Both the position numbers and the translations under genes were made by a program. DNA of 64,000 nt from Psychroserpens sp. NJDZ02 (GTDB taxonomy: Bacteria; Bacteroidota; Bacteroidia; Flavobacteriales; Flavobacteriaceae), in NCBI RefSeq assembly GCF_004843725.1, contig NZ_CP039451.1, positions 3,044,001 through 3,108,000 on the forward strand. Reading direction: 5' to 3'. Positions 9,593 through 19,741 of the stretch are shown in pieces. Positions within the stretch are counted from its first letter, which is position 1. Every line of letters starts with the position of its first letter. The notes beneath the pieces were generated by a model, which saw only the letters and a list, made by a program, of their open reading frames with translations, made no database searches and had not been told where the DNA came from.

Positions 9593-10306
9593 TTATAAGC
9601 TTGTTTTAACTTCTCCCATATCTAATCCAAAAAAGAATAATTTATGATGAGTTGGTAATTGGGCACCAGTATCAGTAGTTTTCCAGTCGCTCCAAGTGGC
9701 TTCTAAACCTCCAATTGGTAATATATCAACCCACATTTTAAATGTCGTAGGCTTATAGTTTTCATCTAAAATCCACAAGTAAGAATCTCCAGGCGTGCTT
9801 CCGCCAGAAGTGTAAGTAACCAATAAGGCGTCTTTATTGTTATGTTTGACAATGCTACGTGTAGTTCCTTGGTCAAAAACCTTGTAAGGGGCTACTAGCC
9901 AAAATGAATCGTTGTTAAAATAAGTTATAGCTGTTTGTATTAACGTCGTACTATCTTCGTTGTCAATTTGCGAATTATTTATGTAGGCGATAGTGTTAGA
10001 TGGATTATTTAAGTCTAATTCAACTTTATTATCTTTCCAATAGACTTCTACTAAGTTATCTTTTTTATTCCAGTTATAATGGTGTTTACCTCTAAAGGTC
10101 CATTCGATATGGTTTGTCGCTTTATAGGCGTCGGCATTTAGTGAAATTAACATTTTGTAAGCTAAAATATCGGCTTGTTTAGAGGGTGTTGCAAGTGGTA
10201 AGTCTTCGTTATATTTAAAATAAACGAAGCCAAAAAATAGTAAGCTTGGTAGTGTAAAGAATACGATTACTCCAGCTATTATTTTTAATATTTTTTTTAA
10301 TTTCAT
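9593..10306 (-). CDS. Hypothetical membrane-anchored protein
   Basis: The protein has 237 residues. It has one N-terminal hydrophobic segment (about residues 8-28, IIAGVIVFFTLPSLLFFGFV) after a lysine-rich start, giving a single anchor with the remainder outside the cytoplasm. The soluble part is rich in beta strands and tryptophan (IEWTFRGKHHYNW, YLWILDENYKP, LEATWSDWKTTD), similar in feel to LolA/LolB-like or outer-membrane lipoprotein-sorting folds, though no motif proves this. It is monocistronic, convergent with the gene at 8950. Function unknown. Confidence 0.6.
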   Translation of the reverse strand: MKLKKILKIIAGVIVFFTLPSLLFFGFVYFKYNEDLPLATPSKQADILAYKMLISLNADAYKATNHIEWTFRGKHHYNWNKKDNLVEVYWKDNKVELDLNNPSNTIAYINNSQIDNEDSTTLIQTAITYFNNDSFWLVAPYKVFDQGTTRSIVKHNNKDALLVTYTSGGSTPGDSYLWILDENYKPTTFKMWVDILPIGGLEATWSDWKTTDTGAQLPTHHKLFFFGLDMGEVKTSL

Positions 10307-10428
10307 TCTACAAATTTATAATAATTAAATAATAAAATTGAGCGTAAATGGTATTAATTAAAAGCGAATAAGTGTATCATTTCGTGGTTGTCAGTTTGTT
10401 TTTTGATTACCATTTTTCCAAAAACTAA

Positions 10429-10461
10429 AACAGCAATAACTTATTTAAGGTTATTGCTGTT
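10429..10461 (-). terminator. Hairpin terminator after the T9SS giant gene
   Basis: A perfect 12-bp stem (10429-10440 with 10450-10461) with a 9-nt loop, flanked by A and T runs. It lies 64 bp past the stop of the minus-strand gene starting at 16221. Confidence 0.75.
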
Positions 10462-10524
10462 ACTTAGTTTTTAGTTGTTACTATGAAAAAAGACTAAACA
10501 TTTTTATTAAAACAGTTTACTTGT

Positions 10525-13500
10525 TTAGCGTTTAAGCGTAAAATGCGATTTCATCGTTTTATTGACATTGGTATTTATTTCTCTGTATTGAATTGTAAAC
10601 CAATAATCATTTGTAGGCATTGGATTACCGTTGTAGTTACCATCCCATCCAGCTCCCGTTGGACTTAATTGCTTTAAAAGTTTACCATAGCGATCAAAGA
10701 TGTAAATTATAGCATCTGGTTGATCTTTTATAGAATAAATATTCCAAGTATCATTGGTACCGTCTCCATTTGGTGTAAAAAATAAAGGGTAGTCAATAAT
10801 CATCACAGTAATGGTGTTTTCTCCGCAACCAATAGTATCTCTTACGGTTATAATATGTTCTCCAGGAGTAACATTAAAAAAGGTATACGTGTTATTGTTT
10901 GGGGTGTTTGCAACCCATTGCATTCCGTCAATACTAAACTCGTACATCATTGATAGGGAAGCAGCAGCATTGGTCGCTGTTATTGTTATATCATGTTGGT
11001 TTGCAAAAGCTAAAGTGGTGACAGCAGTTATAACTGGAGGGTTGCTTAATACGACTGTTGTACTCACAGGTTCGCTTTGACAGGCTGTTGTCTTGTTTGT
11101 GGCAATAACAGTATAAGTCCCGTAATCTGTAGGTGTTAATGATGCGTCCGTTTCTCCAGGTAATATTGTGTTATTATAATACCATTCAAAAGAGTAATTA
11201 ATTGGGTTTAAGTGAGTCTCTATAATTTGAACCCCATCAGTATCTCTACATAAAATATATTGGTCTTCTAGTATAATTACAGGAAGAGGAAGTACTGTTA
11301 AAGTAAGTTCAGCTATGGCGTAACAATCACTCCCTGGAGCTGTGTCATCTACTCGTGTGTAAATAATTTGAGGATTATTAATGTTTTCGTATTGATTTGA
11401 TAAAGTATTTTGTTCTAATTGTGCGTCTTCTAAATTTTGATAATAGCTTACTGTATAGTCGGTTGAATTTAGTCCATTTAATACATTCGAATTCTGCGAA
11501 GCTAAATCGAAAGTAGCGCTATCGTTTGTAGCATCTCCATCGGTTTCTGTATTATCATCACAAATACTATAAGTTTCTAAATTTTGATTGGCTAATATGG
11601 TGCTATTTGATACGGTAATAGTTTGTATTTGGTCAATAGCAGAATTACCATTAGTATCCATTAAGCTCCAAGTTCTTGTGATTATAAAAGCACCTGGACA
11701 AGGTCCATCTATAGTTGTATCAAAAAAGGTAGCTTCTATGTCTATCGAACAGTTGTCTGTCTCATCAGTGACATCTCCCGTAATCGCAATACTAGCGTCG
11801 TAATTTTGATTAATATCTGAAAAAATTTGGATATCTGATGGTACTGTGAATGTCGGATTTTCGTTGTCTTCTACAGTCACAATTTGCGTACAGGATGCGG
11901 TATTACCAACGCTATCTGTAGCTGTCCAAGTTACAATCGTGTCTCCTAAAGGATAAACACTAGGAGCGTCGTTAGTAATACTTGCTATAGTACAATTATC
12001 TGACCCCGTTGGAGTAGTACCCAAATTAACGTTACTAGCTGTGCATAGTCCGCTATCGGCGTTTACCGTTATTGCTATTGGGCAGGTAATAGTTGGATTT
12101 TGATTATCCTCTACAGTGACCGTTTGTGAGCATGTTGCAGTATTACCAGTTCCATCTATTACCGTCCAAGTTACTATTGTTTCACCTAAAGGATAAATTG
12201 TCGGTGCATCGTTAGTTATATTAGCGACAGTACAGTTATCCGAGCCTGTTGGGGCAATGCCTAAATTGACATTACTAGCGGTGCACAATCCATTATCAAC
12301 TATTGTAGTTACTGTTATTGGACAGGTAATAGTTGGGTTTTGGTTATCCTGTACAGTGACAACTTGTAAACATGTGGCTGTGTTACCTGTTGCATCTGTT
12401 GCTGTCCATGTTACTATGGTGTCACCTAAAGGGTATATTGCTGGGGCATCATTAGTTATATTTGCTATAACACAGTTATCTAAACCTGTTGGAGTACTAC
12501 CTAAATCTACATTGCTAGCTGTGCATATATCATTATCGACGGGTACAATTACGGTTGTTGGGCATGTGATAGTTGGGTTTTCATTATCTTCAATAGTTAT
12601 AGTATGTGTCGCTGTGGAGCTATTTCCACAAAAATCTTCAATAGTATAAGTTCTTGTTACTACAGTTGGGTAATTACCAGTAGCAGTATCACTGTTAGTT
12701 ACAGTTAGATTAGCATCAGCAACACAGGCATCAGTTATACTTAAACCTATTGCTTCTAGGCCAGCGACTGTTGTGGCCGGCGTCGTTGCATCGCTGGCTG
12801 CACAACCATCTATAGTTGTGTTGGCTATAATACCCATTACAACAGGGGCTATTGTGTCATTTACTAAATATTCATGTGTGCAGATTATGTTATAAAATTC
12901 GGTATCCCCAGTGTCAAATATAGAATTGTTATTTGTATCTAGGTATTCTCTAACGGTATAAGTTCTAGTTACAACCTGATTACAATTACCTGTATTTAGG
13001 CTGTTTTCTGCAAGTATTTGAATAATTCCGCAACTGTTATTGTTTATAACACCATCTGCATTTCCAAGTGCTTCAAATTCAGATTGACTTAATGTTGTGT
13101 TGGATGGTATGTCATCATAACATTGAACAGTTGTTTGGCTAGTCGGAAATGAAGGGCATATAGATTCTGTAATAGTTTTAGTCGTTATAGACACTTCAGC
13201 AATATCAAAGTTATCGCTATTTGTTATTTCTGTAATTCTGTATTGTAACGTATACGTTTGTCCTGCAATACTTGTTTCAGCAATATCTATATTTCCCATA
13301 GAATCTATTGTCATAATATTACTGGGATCACCGACTTCTGTGGTTACGATAAAATCTGTTTGAACTAGTGGCAGTTGACCATAAGTATCATTATCTAATA
13401 CGTTTATGATAGCGTCGTAAACAGTTGATGGACAGATTTCTAAAACAGCATCATCTATAGCTGTTAAGTCGCTTTCTAGTATAGTTATAGTAATTGTTGT

Positions 13501-16221
13501 GCTGTCTATACCATTACAACCAGTATCTACAGTATAATCAAAAGTGTAAGTTCCTGCTTCTAAACCAGTCGCATCCCATAAGCTCTCATCGAGTGTTTCT
13601 GAAGGTATTGTAGTGGTTTCTGTAAAAGTTCCGAAATTATCAAATGGTCCTGTTATAAAATCAAATAAGCTTTCTAAAGTAGTGTCGATAAATGCTATAT
13701 CTACAGTTTGTCCAGTACCAGCATTGGGAGGTCCATTGGTAATGGTATAGCTTAGTGTTTGATTGATACAAGAAGTCGGATTAGTGCTATCGGTTAGTGT
13801 GGCATTGTATGTGCCCGTGTCTGTAACAGAATAGGTGTCAAATGTTAACACATTTCCGGAAGCAGAAAAACTAGGGTCTCCATCTTTAGTCCATGTAACA
13901 TCAATAAAAGATAGGGTGTTAACAGTAAGAGATCCAACTTCTCCAATACATAAGTCATAGGGTTTAATGACAATTGGTTGTGATTTGTTGCTATTAATAA
14001 CAAAAGGAGTTATCGCACCACAATCATCACTTAATTGTACTACATATAAGCCTGGACTTATATCTGTAAAAACAGGGTTGTTTCCATTGTTTATAGTTGG
14101 ATTAAGTGGTATACCATCTTTACTTATAAGTTCATAACTTAAGTTGACACCTAAGGCGTCTATAAATAAGTCATTAGTTCCACTTCCACAGTCGACCACA
14201 GTAAAATCAACAAGTGTAATGTTATTATCACCAATTGTAAATTCTTTTAAAGTATTATAACAGCGCACTTGATTACTATTTGTGGCGTAAGAATAATAAA
14301 TTCTAAATAACCCAGATCCTGTAACGTTATTAATAGAACCACTATTAGTTAAAAACTGACCATAATTATTTTGATTATTACGTAATATAATAGAAGGTTG
14401 ACCATCTTGGAAAAAATCAGTGTTATCGACATAATTGGTTAACTCAGCATTAGCACTATTGATATTTGCCCAAACACCATCTACAGAGTTAAATTTTTGA
14501 AGCACAAATATTGGGCTAGTTATATTAAATGTCGCATTGAGATGAAGATTAAAACTTCCACAAAAAGATGTAATTGTAGTGTCAACATTTTTAACAATAG
14601 CCCCATTAATAGTTTTTGAACCTGTTAAAGAGTAGCCACATGTTGTGTTTGCTAAAAAAGAGTAATCACCAGTAGGTAAATTATAAAGATATACAAAGTC
14701 ACCGTAATAAGAATTAGTAACGATAGCTGTAGATAAGTCTATTACTAAAGGGCCTGTGTAGCTTGCTGGAGCAGCAGTAATTGTTAAACTGTTAAAACTA
14801 GCTGCGGAAAATAATTCATTACTATTTTCTTTTACAATGTTAATTTCTAAATTTCCAGCTGCACCACAACCTTCTCTTGTTTTTATGCTTAATTCTCTTG
14901 GAGAACTATCATTTTCGATACTTGTATATTTATTTAATTCGCGTCCACATCTATCTTTAATTAAAAAATGGTAATCCCCATCGGGGAAGCTTAAGTTATA
15001 GTCTCCTAAATCTAAGTTGTTGCCATTAGTGATTGGATCTGATATATTTGACCCAACAGGAAAAATGGGATTATATAAATTCGGGTCGTTATTAATATCA
15101 AATGCTGGAGGTGCCGATACAACTTCAATTGTTATTGGAAATGCAAAGTTTCTGAAACTGGAAAATCTTAAACGCTGTCCGCCACATTCTTGTGTTGTTT
15201 GTTTGTGAAGAGATAGATTTGGTGGTCCTGAAAAAATTCTAGTGCTTAAATAAACAACGGTGCCACATATATCTGTTATTTGAGTTGTTACAGGGTAGGA
15301 CGTGATTTGCGTTGGAAGATTATAATACGTTCCATTTTGACTTGGGGAGGTCCAAGTATCAGTCATTACTGTGTCATTTCCATCTGCATCGTCATCAAAA
15401 GTTAGCGTGACATCAAAAGGAAAGAAATTTTCGTCAAGATTAACTGTAACACCTCCTGTACTTAATTCTTGTAGGACGTTAATAAGTAGGCTAGTTTCTG
15501 AACAATCATCCTGGTCAATATTAATAGGATATGAATAAGGCGGGGTGTAATTCGGTGCTAAGTCTAATAAATTGAGCCCTTGGGCAACTACATTTCCGCA
15601 AATATCTTCTACTTCTATAGTGTAGTTTCCAAATGCTAAATCTGTAAATATGCTTTCCGCACCAGCATCTATTTCAGCCTGGGTAATTGTTTCAATTAAC
15701 GCACCAGCTTGTTTAACTCTATATTCTAAAGCATTACCAGAGTTTAATAATACAGTTATGGTACCCAAACAAGCACTTTCTTGAATGGCATCAAATGCAA
15801 TAGGGATAATGTTATTAGGTACTGTGATTTCTTGTTCTATAATAGTCTCAATACTTCCAATGATTTCAGTTGCTCTAATAAGATAAGTACCACTATTTAA
15901 GGTTGTTATATTAGTGGTGAAATCAATAGAAGTAATTGGTCCTTCTAAAACGGTTTCGCTATTTAGTGGTGTTGCTAAGTCTGAGGTATCATATACTAAA
16001 AACTCAAAAGTAGCACCAATTTCAGAACCGTTAATGTCTATTTGGATGTTCCCATTTCCTGCGCATTCTTCCCCTGTAGCACTAAGGCTCATGGTGTAAT
16101 CAGAAAAGGGGTTAGTTTTTATGTCACTGTTTAGGTTAGAAGATTCTGTTATGTTAAATCCGCTACTTGAGCTTATTACAATAAAAAATAGAAAAGCTAT
16201 TGTGGAATATTTTTTTATCAT
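10525..16221 (-). CDS. Giant secreted adhesin-like protein, HYR repeats and T9SS type B (CHU_C) sorting domain
   Basis: This 1,898-residue protein begins with a signal peptide (IAFLFFIVISSSSGF). Residues 30-900 are a series of beta-rich Ig/PKD-like segments with regularly placed cysteines (for example DICGNVV, DRCGREL, DDCGAI). Residues about 1210-1460 contain three nearly identical 82-residue HYR units (NPTITCP ... TVTVEDN). The C-terminus, from about residue 1815, is a gliding-motility-associated CHU_C domain (FFTPNGDGTNDTWNI ... YWFTIQYRE), the type B signal that sends proteins through the type IX secretion system to the cell surface or medium. No peptidase or glycosidase domain is visible, so it is probably an adhesin or matrix protein. 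A hairpin terminator follows at 10429-10461. Confidence 0.88.
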   Translation of the reverse strand: MIKKYSTIAFLFFIVISSSSGFNITESSNLNSDIKTNPFSDYTMSLSATGEECAGNGNIQIDINGSEIGATFEFLVYDTSDLATPLNSETVLEGPITSIDFTTNITTLNSGTYLIRATEIIGSIETIIEQEITVPNNIIPIAFDAIQESACLGTITVLLNSGNALEYRVKQAGALIETITQAEIDAGAESIFTDLAFGNYTIEVEDICGNVVAQGLNLLDLAPNYTPPYSYPINIDQDDCSETSLLINVLQELSTGGVTVNLDENFFPFDVTLTFDDDADGNDTVMTDTWTSPSQNGTYYNLPTQITSYPVTTQITDICGTVVYLSTRIFSGPPNLSLHKQTTQECGGQRLRFSSFRNFAFPITIEVVSAPPAFDINNDPNLYNPIFPVGSNISDPITNGNNLDLGDYNLSFPDGDYHFLIKDRCGRELNKYTSIENDSSPRELSIKTREGCGAAGNLEINIVKENSNELFSAASFNSLTITAAPASYTGPLVIDLSTAIVTNSYYGDFVYLYNLPTGDYSFLANTTCGYSLTGSKTINGAIVKNVDTTITSFCGSFNLHLNATFNITSPIFVLQKFNSVDGVWANINSANAELTNYVDNTDFFQDGQPSIILRNNQNNYGQFLTNSGSINNVTGSGLFRIYYSYATNSNQVRCYNTLKEFTIGDNNITLVDFTVVDCGSGTNDLFIDALGVNLSYELISKDGIPLNPTINNGNNPVFTDISPGLYVVQLSDDCGAITPFVINSNKSQPIVIKPYDLCIGEVGSLTVNTLSFIDVTWTKDGDPSFSASGNVLTFDTYSVTDTGTYNATLTDSTNPTSCINQTLSYTITNGPPNAGTGQTVDIAFIDTTLESLFDFITGPFDNFGTFTETTTIPSETLDESLWDATGLEAGTYTFDYTVDTGCNGIDSTTITITILESDLTAIDDAVLEICPSTVYDAIINVLDNDTYGQLPLVQTDFIVTTEVGDPSNIMTIDSMGNIDIAETSIAGQTYTLQYRITEITNSDNFDIAEVSITTKTITESICPSFPTSQTTVQCYDDIPSNTTLSQSEFEALGNADGVINNNSCGIIQILAENSLNTGNCNQVVTRTYTVREYLDTNNNSIFDTGDTEFYNIICTHEYLVNDTIAPVVMGIIANTTIDGCAASDATTPATTVAGLEAIGLSITDACVADANLTVTNSDTATGNYPTVVTRTYTIEDFCGNSSTATHTITIEDNENPTITCPTTVIVPVDNDICTASNVDLGSTPTGLDNCVIANITNDAPAIYPLGDTIVTWTATDATGNTATCLQVVTVQDNQNPTITCPITVTTIVDNGLCTASNVNLGIAPTGSDNCTVANITNDAPTIYPLGETIVTWTVIDGTGNTATCSQTVTVEDNQNPTITCPIAITVNADSGLCTASNVNLGTTPTGSDNCTIASITNDAPSVYPLGDTIVTWTATDSVGNTASCTQIVTVEDNENPTFTVPSDIQIFSDINQNYDASIAITGDVTDETDNCSIDIEATFFDTTIDGPCPGAFIITRTWSLMDTNGNSAIDQIQTITVSNSTILANQNLETYSICDDNTETDGDATNDSATFDLASQNSNVLNGLNSTDYTVSYYQNLEDAQLEQNTLSNQYENINNPQIIYTRVDDTAPGSDCYAIAELTLTVLPLPVIILEDQYILCRDTDGVQIIETHLNPINYSFEWYYNNTILPGETDASLTPTDYGTYTVIATNKTTACQSEPVSTTVVLSNPPVITAVTTLAFANQHDITITATNAAASLSMMYEFSIDGMQWVANTPNNNTYTFFNVTPGEHIITVRDTIGCGENTITVMIIDYPLFFTPNGDGTNDTWNIYSIKDQPDAIIYIFDRYGKLLKQLSPTGAGWDGNYNGNPMPTNDYWFTIQYREINTNVNKTMKSHFTLKR
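11850..12590 (-). repeat. Three tandem 246-bp repeats encoding HYR domains
   Basis: Three consecutive 82-codon units inside the giant gene, similar at the DNA level as well as the protein level. Each carries the same framework (NPTITCP, C-TASNV, DNC, YPLG-TIVTW, GNTA-C). They can recombine and change repeat number. Confidence 0.85.
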
Positions 16222-16355
16222 TTTTGGTTGGAGTTAGATGTCCTTTTTAAAGAAAACATCCTTATAAAAATTATTGATTATTTTAAACAAAGATACGTGT
16301 TCTTTATTTTTTAATCAAAAAATGAAGTAAAAATACTACAACTCGATTTCGAGCT

Positions 16356-18035
16356 TCAAAAACCAATAGCTTTATCGTCTCCACGTCGGTCCGCTCCACC
16401 TTCCAATTGTCCATTATCTAAAACTAAAATACCATCCACTTTACCAATAACATCCGCATTTTCTTGCGTTATATTATAACCTTTAGCTTGCAGTTGATCT
16501 ATTAATTCGGGATCAAATGAGTCAGGCTCCATTCTGATCGTATCGGGTAACCATTGGTGATGGAATCGTGGTGCATTAACAGCCTCTTGCATGGTCATTT
16601 CAAATTCGTGTACATTTAAAATAGTTTGCATGACGGAAGTGATTATTGTTGATCCTCCCGGCGTCCCTAAAGTCATAAATAGTTTATCATCTTTCTCGAC
16701 AATAGTTGGTGTCATAGAGCTTAACATACGTTTTTCAGGTAGAATTGAATTCGCTTCAGCGCCAATTAACCCGTATACATTAGGAATACCTGGCTTGCTA
16801 GAAAAATCATCCATTTCGTTGTTAAAAAAGAAACCTAACTCTGGACTGTATAATTTAGAACCATATCCTGAGTTTAAAGTGGTTGTTACTGCTATTGCAT
16901 TTCCAAATTGATCGACAATAGAGTAGTGTGTTGTTTCATTACTTTCAATAATATCTACTGTTCCATGTGACACTTTGGTTGATGGTGTCGCTTTATCAAA
17001 ACTAAAATCAGCCATTCTACCATTTAAATAATTAGCGCTTATTAAATGGTCTTGTGGTATGGTTACAAAATCAGGATCACCTAAATAAAAGCTTCGATCG
17101 GCGTAGGCACGACGCTCTGCTTCCGTGATCACTTGAATCGTTTTAAGGGTATTATGTCCAAATTCGTCTAGCTTGTAATCTTCAATTTGTAACATGATTT
17201 GCGCTAAACAAATCCCACCACTAGAGGGCGGTGACATAGATATGATATTTAAATTATCGTATTCAAAAGTAACAGGTGTTCTCCATTTAGCTTCGTAACT
17301 GGCTAAATCTTCAGTGCTTATAATTCCACCATTCTCTTGAATAAAAGCCGCTAGTTTTTGAGCCGTTTCCCCTTTATAAAATTCATCTCTACCATTACGC
17401 ATAATGGCTTCTAATGTTTTTGCTAAGTTAGGTTGCTTGATGGTATCGTTAGCCTTCCATGACTTACTAAAAAGGATAGGTTTTTTGTTTACTTCTAAAA
17501 ACACCTGACGTTTTTCGTCTAAAACAGCTTGGTCTTTTTTTGTAATTACAAAACCACGCTTTGCTAAATCTATCACAGGTTGCATGATGGTTTCTATGGG
17601 TAGTGTTCCAAATTTGTCATGTACTTCAAATAGACCTGCAATTGTACCAGGGATACCAACTGCCAATGCGCCTTTGGTACTTAAATCAGGAATAACATGG
17701 CCTAAACTGTCTAAATACATGTTTTTTGTGGCAGCTTTTGAAGCTTTTTCACGATAATCTAAAGCGCCAAAACGGCCATCTTCTAAACGATACACCATAA
17801 AACCACCGCCTCCAATATTACCCGCATAAGGGTAGCAAACGGCTAAAGCTAAGTCTGTTGCAATCATAGCGTCAAAAACGTTTCCGCCTTGTTTTAAAAT
17901 ACTGGTTCCAATTTTTGAAGCTTCTTCTCGAGCAGAAACTACAATTGCTTTTTCTGCAATTAAACCTCGATTTTTATCTGTTTTACAACTGTAAAAAGAA
18001 ACCGCAATAAGCGTAACTAGGATTAATTTTTTCAT
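16356..18035 (-). CDS. ggt: Gamma-glutamyltransferase (lipoprotein)
   Basis: The 559-residue protein is the usual length for bacterial gamma-glutamyltranspeptidase, which cleaves the gamma-glutamyl bond of glutathione and transfers or hydrolyses it in the envelope. The precursor self-cleaves before a threonine; here the motif ETTHYSIVD puts the new N-terminus at Thr368. Other family blocks are visible: NIGGGGFMVY near residue 75, MSPPSSGGICLAQ, SMTPTIV and LGTPGGSTIITSV (oxyanion glycines). The N-terminus (MKKLILVTLIAVSFYSCKTDK) is a lipoprotein signal with the acylated cysteine in SYSC-like context, so it is probably membrane anchored. It is one base from the next gene upstream and likely cotranscribed with it. 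Confidence 0.95.
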   Translation of the reverse strand: MKKLILVTLIAVSFYSCKTDKNRGLIAEKAIVVSAREEASKIGTSILKQGGNVFDAMIATDLALAVCYPYAGNIGGGGFMVYRLEDGRFGALDYREKASKAATKNMYLDSLGHVIPDLSTKGALAVGIPGTIAGLFEVHDKFGTLPIETIMQPVIDLAKRGFVITKKDQAVLDEKRQVFLEVNKKPILFSKSWKANDTIKQPNLAKTLEAIMRNGRDEFYKGETAQKLAAFIQENGGIISTEDLASYEAKWRTPVTFEYDNLNIISMSPPSSGGICLAQIMLQIEDYKLDEFGHNTLKTIQVITEAERRAYADRSFYLGDPDFVTIPQDHLISANYLNGRMADFSFDKATPSTKVSHGTVDIIESNETTHYSIVDQFGNAIAVTTTLNSGYGSKLYSPELGFFFNNEMDDFSSKPGIPNVYGLIGAEANSILPEKRMLSSMTPTIVEKDDKLFMTLGTPGGSTIITSVMQTILNVHEFEMTMQEAVNAPRFHHQWLPDTIRMEPDSFDPELIDQLQAKGYNITQENADVIGKVDGILVLDNGQLEGGADRRGDDKAIGF

Positions 18036-18036
18036 T

Positions 18037-18630
18037 TTATCTAGATTGTAAAGTGGCTAAAGTGTCGTTTGAAAAAGCAATTAAGTCCTCAAAAAAGCTA
18101 GTGAATTCAGCTTCAAATTCATTATAAAATTCTTGTAATTCGTTAACAGCTAAATTCATCTTAGACTTATTTTTAGTGCGTTTATTCATGCCTTCTAATA
18201 CTTTGGCTATCCCTTCGATAGATGCATAACTTAGTAGCCAATTATCAGCCAACATATGTGGCATCATTTTTTGAATCCGTTGTGGTAAAATTTCAAAATT
18301 ATCCTCAAGTGTTTCATAAAAATTATCGATATAATCAGCCAAGGGTTCGTCAGAATATTTAGACCAGTTTTTTGCTAAATAATGATCGTATAAAATGTCT
18401 ACAATAATACCCGAATAATGCCCGTAGTTTTCGTGTAAGCGTTTGGTGCTTTTTCTTACTGTAGGGTGTGCGTCCGTAAAGGTGTCAATTTGTAAATGTA
18501 ATAGAATACCTGTTTGGATTTCGTCCTCAAAATGGTCGTATTTATTACCTCTAATCCCATCAGCAATAAAATTACCAATAGTTATTTTTTTATTATTTCC
18601 GGAAAGATATATGTGTGCTAGAAAATTCAT
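18037..18630 (-). CDS. ACP phosphodiesterase (AcpH-like) family protein
   Basis: The protein has 197 residues, the usual family length. AcpH removes the 4'-phosphopantetheine arm from acyl carrier protein; many homologues are only annotated by similarity. Family marks are visible: MNFLAHIYLSG at the N-terminus, NFIADGIRGN, LHLQIDTFTDAHP and GIIVDILYDHYLAKNW, supplying several conserved histidines and aspartates that probably bind metal. It is cytoplasmic. It is the first gene of a two-gene operon with ggt (1-bp gap) and is divergent from the acyltransferase gene. Confidence 0.85.
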   Translation of the reverse strand: MNFLAHIYLSGNNKKITIGNFIADGIRGNKYDHFEDEIQTGILLHLQIDTFTDAHPTVRKSTKRLHENYGHYSGIIVDILYDHYLAKNWSKYSDEPLADYIDNFYETLEDNFEILPQRIQKMMPHMLADNWLLSYASIEGIAKVLEGMNKRTKNKSKMNLAVNELQEFYNEFEAEFTSFFEDLIAFSNDTLATLQSR

Positions 18631-18670
18631 CTTATAAATATATGTATTTTTAGCCTCTAAATTTTACTAT

Positions 18671-19741
18671 TTGAAACGATTACCCAATTTAGATGTTTTA
18701 CGTTTTGTGCTCACGGTGGTTGTTGTGTTTTTTCATTTACCACAATTAACTCGTAATCAAGGCCTCCCTTATTTTATAGACGCGCCAATTTTTAATCGCG
18801 GTATGGAAGCAGTCTATATGTTTTTTGTGTTAAGTGGTTTTTTAATTATCAAATTAATTTACAACGCTAAGCAAAAGGGCGTTTTTTCAATTCGGAAATT
18901 TTATGTCAGACGAATGTTAAGAATATTTCCTTTGTATTATTTAATTACCGTTTTTGGCTTTTTATTTTACTGGGTAGTTTTACCAAAAATAGGCATCCCT
19001 TTTGAAAATAATTACCAATTAACGGAAGGTGTTTTATTGGTTGTTTTTTTCTTACCCAATGTATTTGCAGAATTACATATGCCAGGCGGTATTTTAGAAA
19101 TATTGTGGTCTATTGGTATTGAAGAGCAGTTTTATATTGTTATCGCGCCAGTATTGTTTTTGATTAATAAAAATAGAATATTACAATTTTTGATTGTTTT
19201 TACCAGTATATATTTTGTGGTGTTTCATCTAGAAGTCTTTAGTGTTTTAGGTAATTATATTATGGTCTTTTTCTTTCTGTTTTTCGGAGGGATTATTGCT
19301 ATTCTTGAAGAAAAAAAGCAATTAGAGTTTTTGAAACAATCAAAAGTAATCCCTATAACGATTGTCTTTTTAACTTTGTTATACTTTACAACGTCTATAT
19401 TTCATTTTGAATCTAGCGTGCTATTTAATTTACTAACAATGGTACTGTTTGGTCTATTTATACACACCATTACACATAATAATTTAGGAATAGACATTAA
19501 AAACAAAACACTTAATTATTTAGGAAAAATATCTTACGGATTATATATGTATCATGTTATCGCATTAAACGCTGTAGTTTTCTTATTTTTGAAACTACAA
19601 AAGGCAGACTTATTTAATGATAGATTAACTATAATCTTGATGTATATACTAACCTTTATATTAACTATTGCAATAGCACATTTGTCTTATAAATATTTCG
19701 AAAGCTATTTTTTAAAACTTAAAAACAAATTTAGAGAATGA
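18671..19741 (+). CDS. Acyltransferase-3 family integral membrane protein (OafA/YrhL-type)
   Basis: The protein has 356 residues and about ten hydrophobic segments. It opens with the family signature (NLDVLRFVLTVVVVFFHLP, with the conserved histidine in the first segment), then RKFYVRRMLRIFPLYY and WSIGIEEQFYI. Members O-acylate envelope sugars, such as O-antigen or peptidoglycan, using a cytoplasmic acyl donor. The start codon is TTG; no in-frame ATG lies upstream in the 40-bp gap, and the next ATG would remove the conserved first segment. Its stop overlaps the glmM start by 4 bp (ATGA), so the two are translationally coupled. The acceptor is unknown. Confidence 0.85.
   Translation: MKRLPNLDVLRFVLTVVVVFFHLPQLTRNQGLPYFIDAPIFNRGMEAVYMFFVLSGFLIIKLIYNAKQKGVFSIRKFYVRRMLRIFPLYYLITVFGFLFYWVVLPKIGIPFENNYQLTEGVLLVVFFLPNVFAELHMPGGILEILWSIGIEEQFYIVIAPVLFLINKNRILQFLIVFTSIYFVVFHLEVFSVLGNYIMVFFFLFFGGIIAILEEKKQLEFLKQSKVIPITIVFLTLLYFTTSIFHFESSVLFNLLTMVLFGLFIHTITHNNLGIDIKNKTLNYLGKISYGLYMYHVIALNAVVFLFLKLQKADLFNDRLTIILMYILTFILTIAIAHLSYKYFESYFLKLKNKFRE

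Noticed and set aside
12257..12649. 130-residue plus-strand open frame
   Set aside because: It is antisense to the HYR repeats of the giant gene and mirrors their repeat pattern; no own family.
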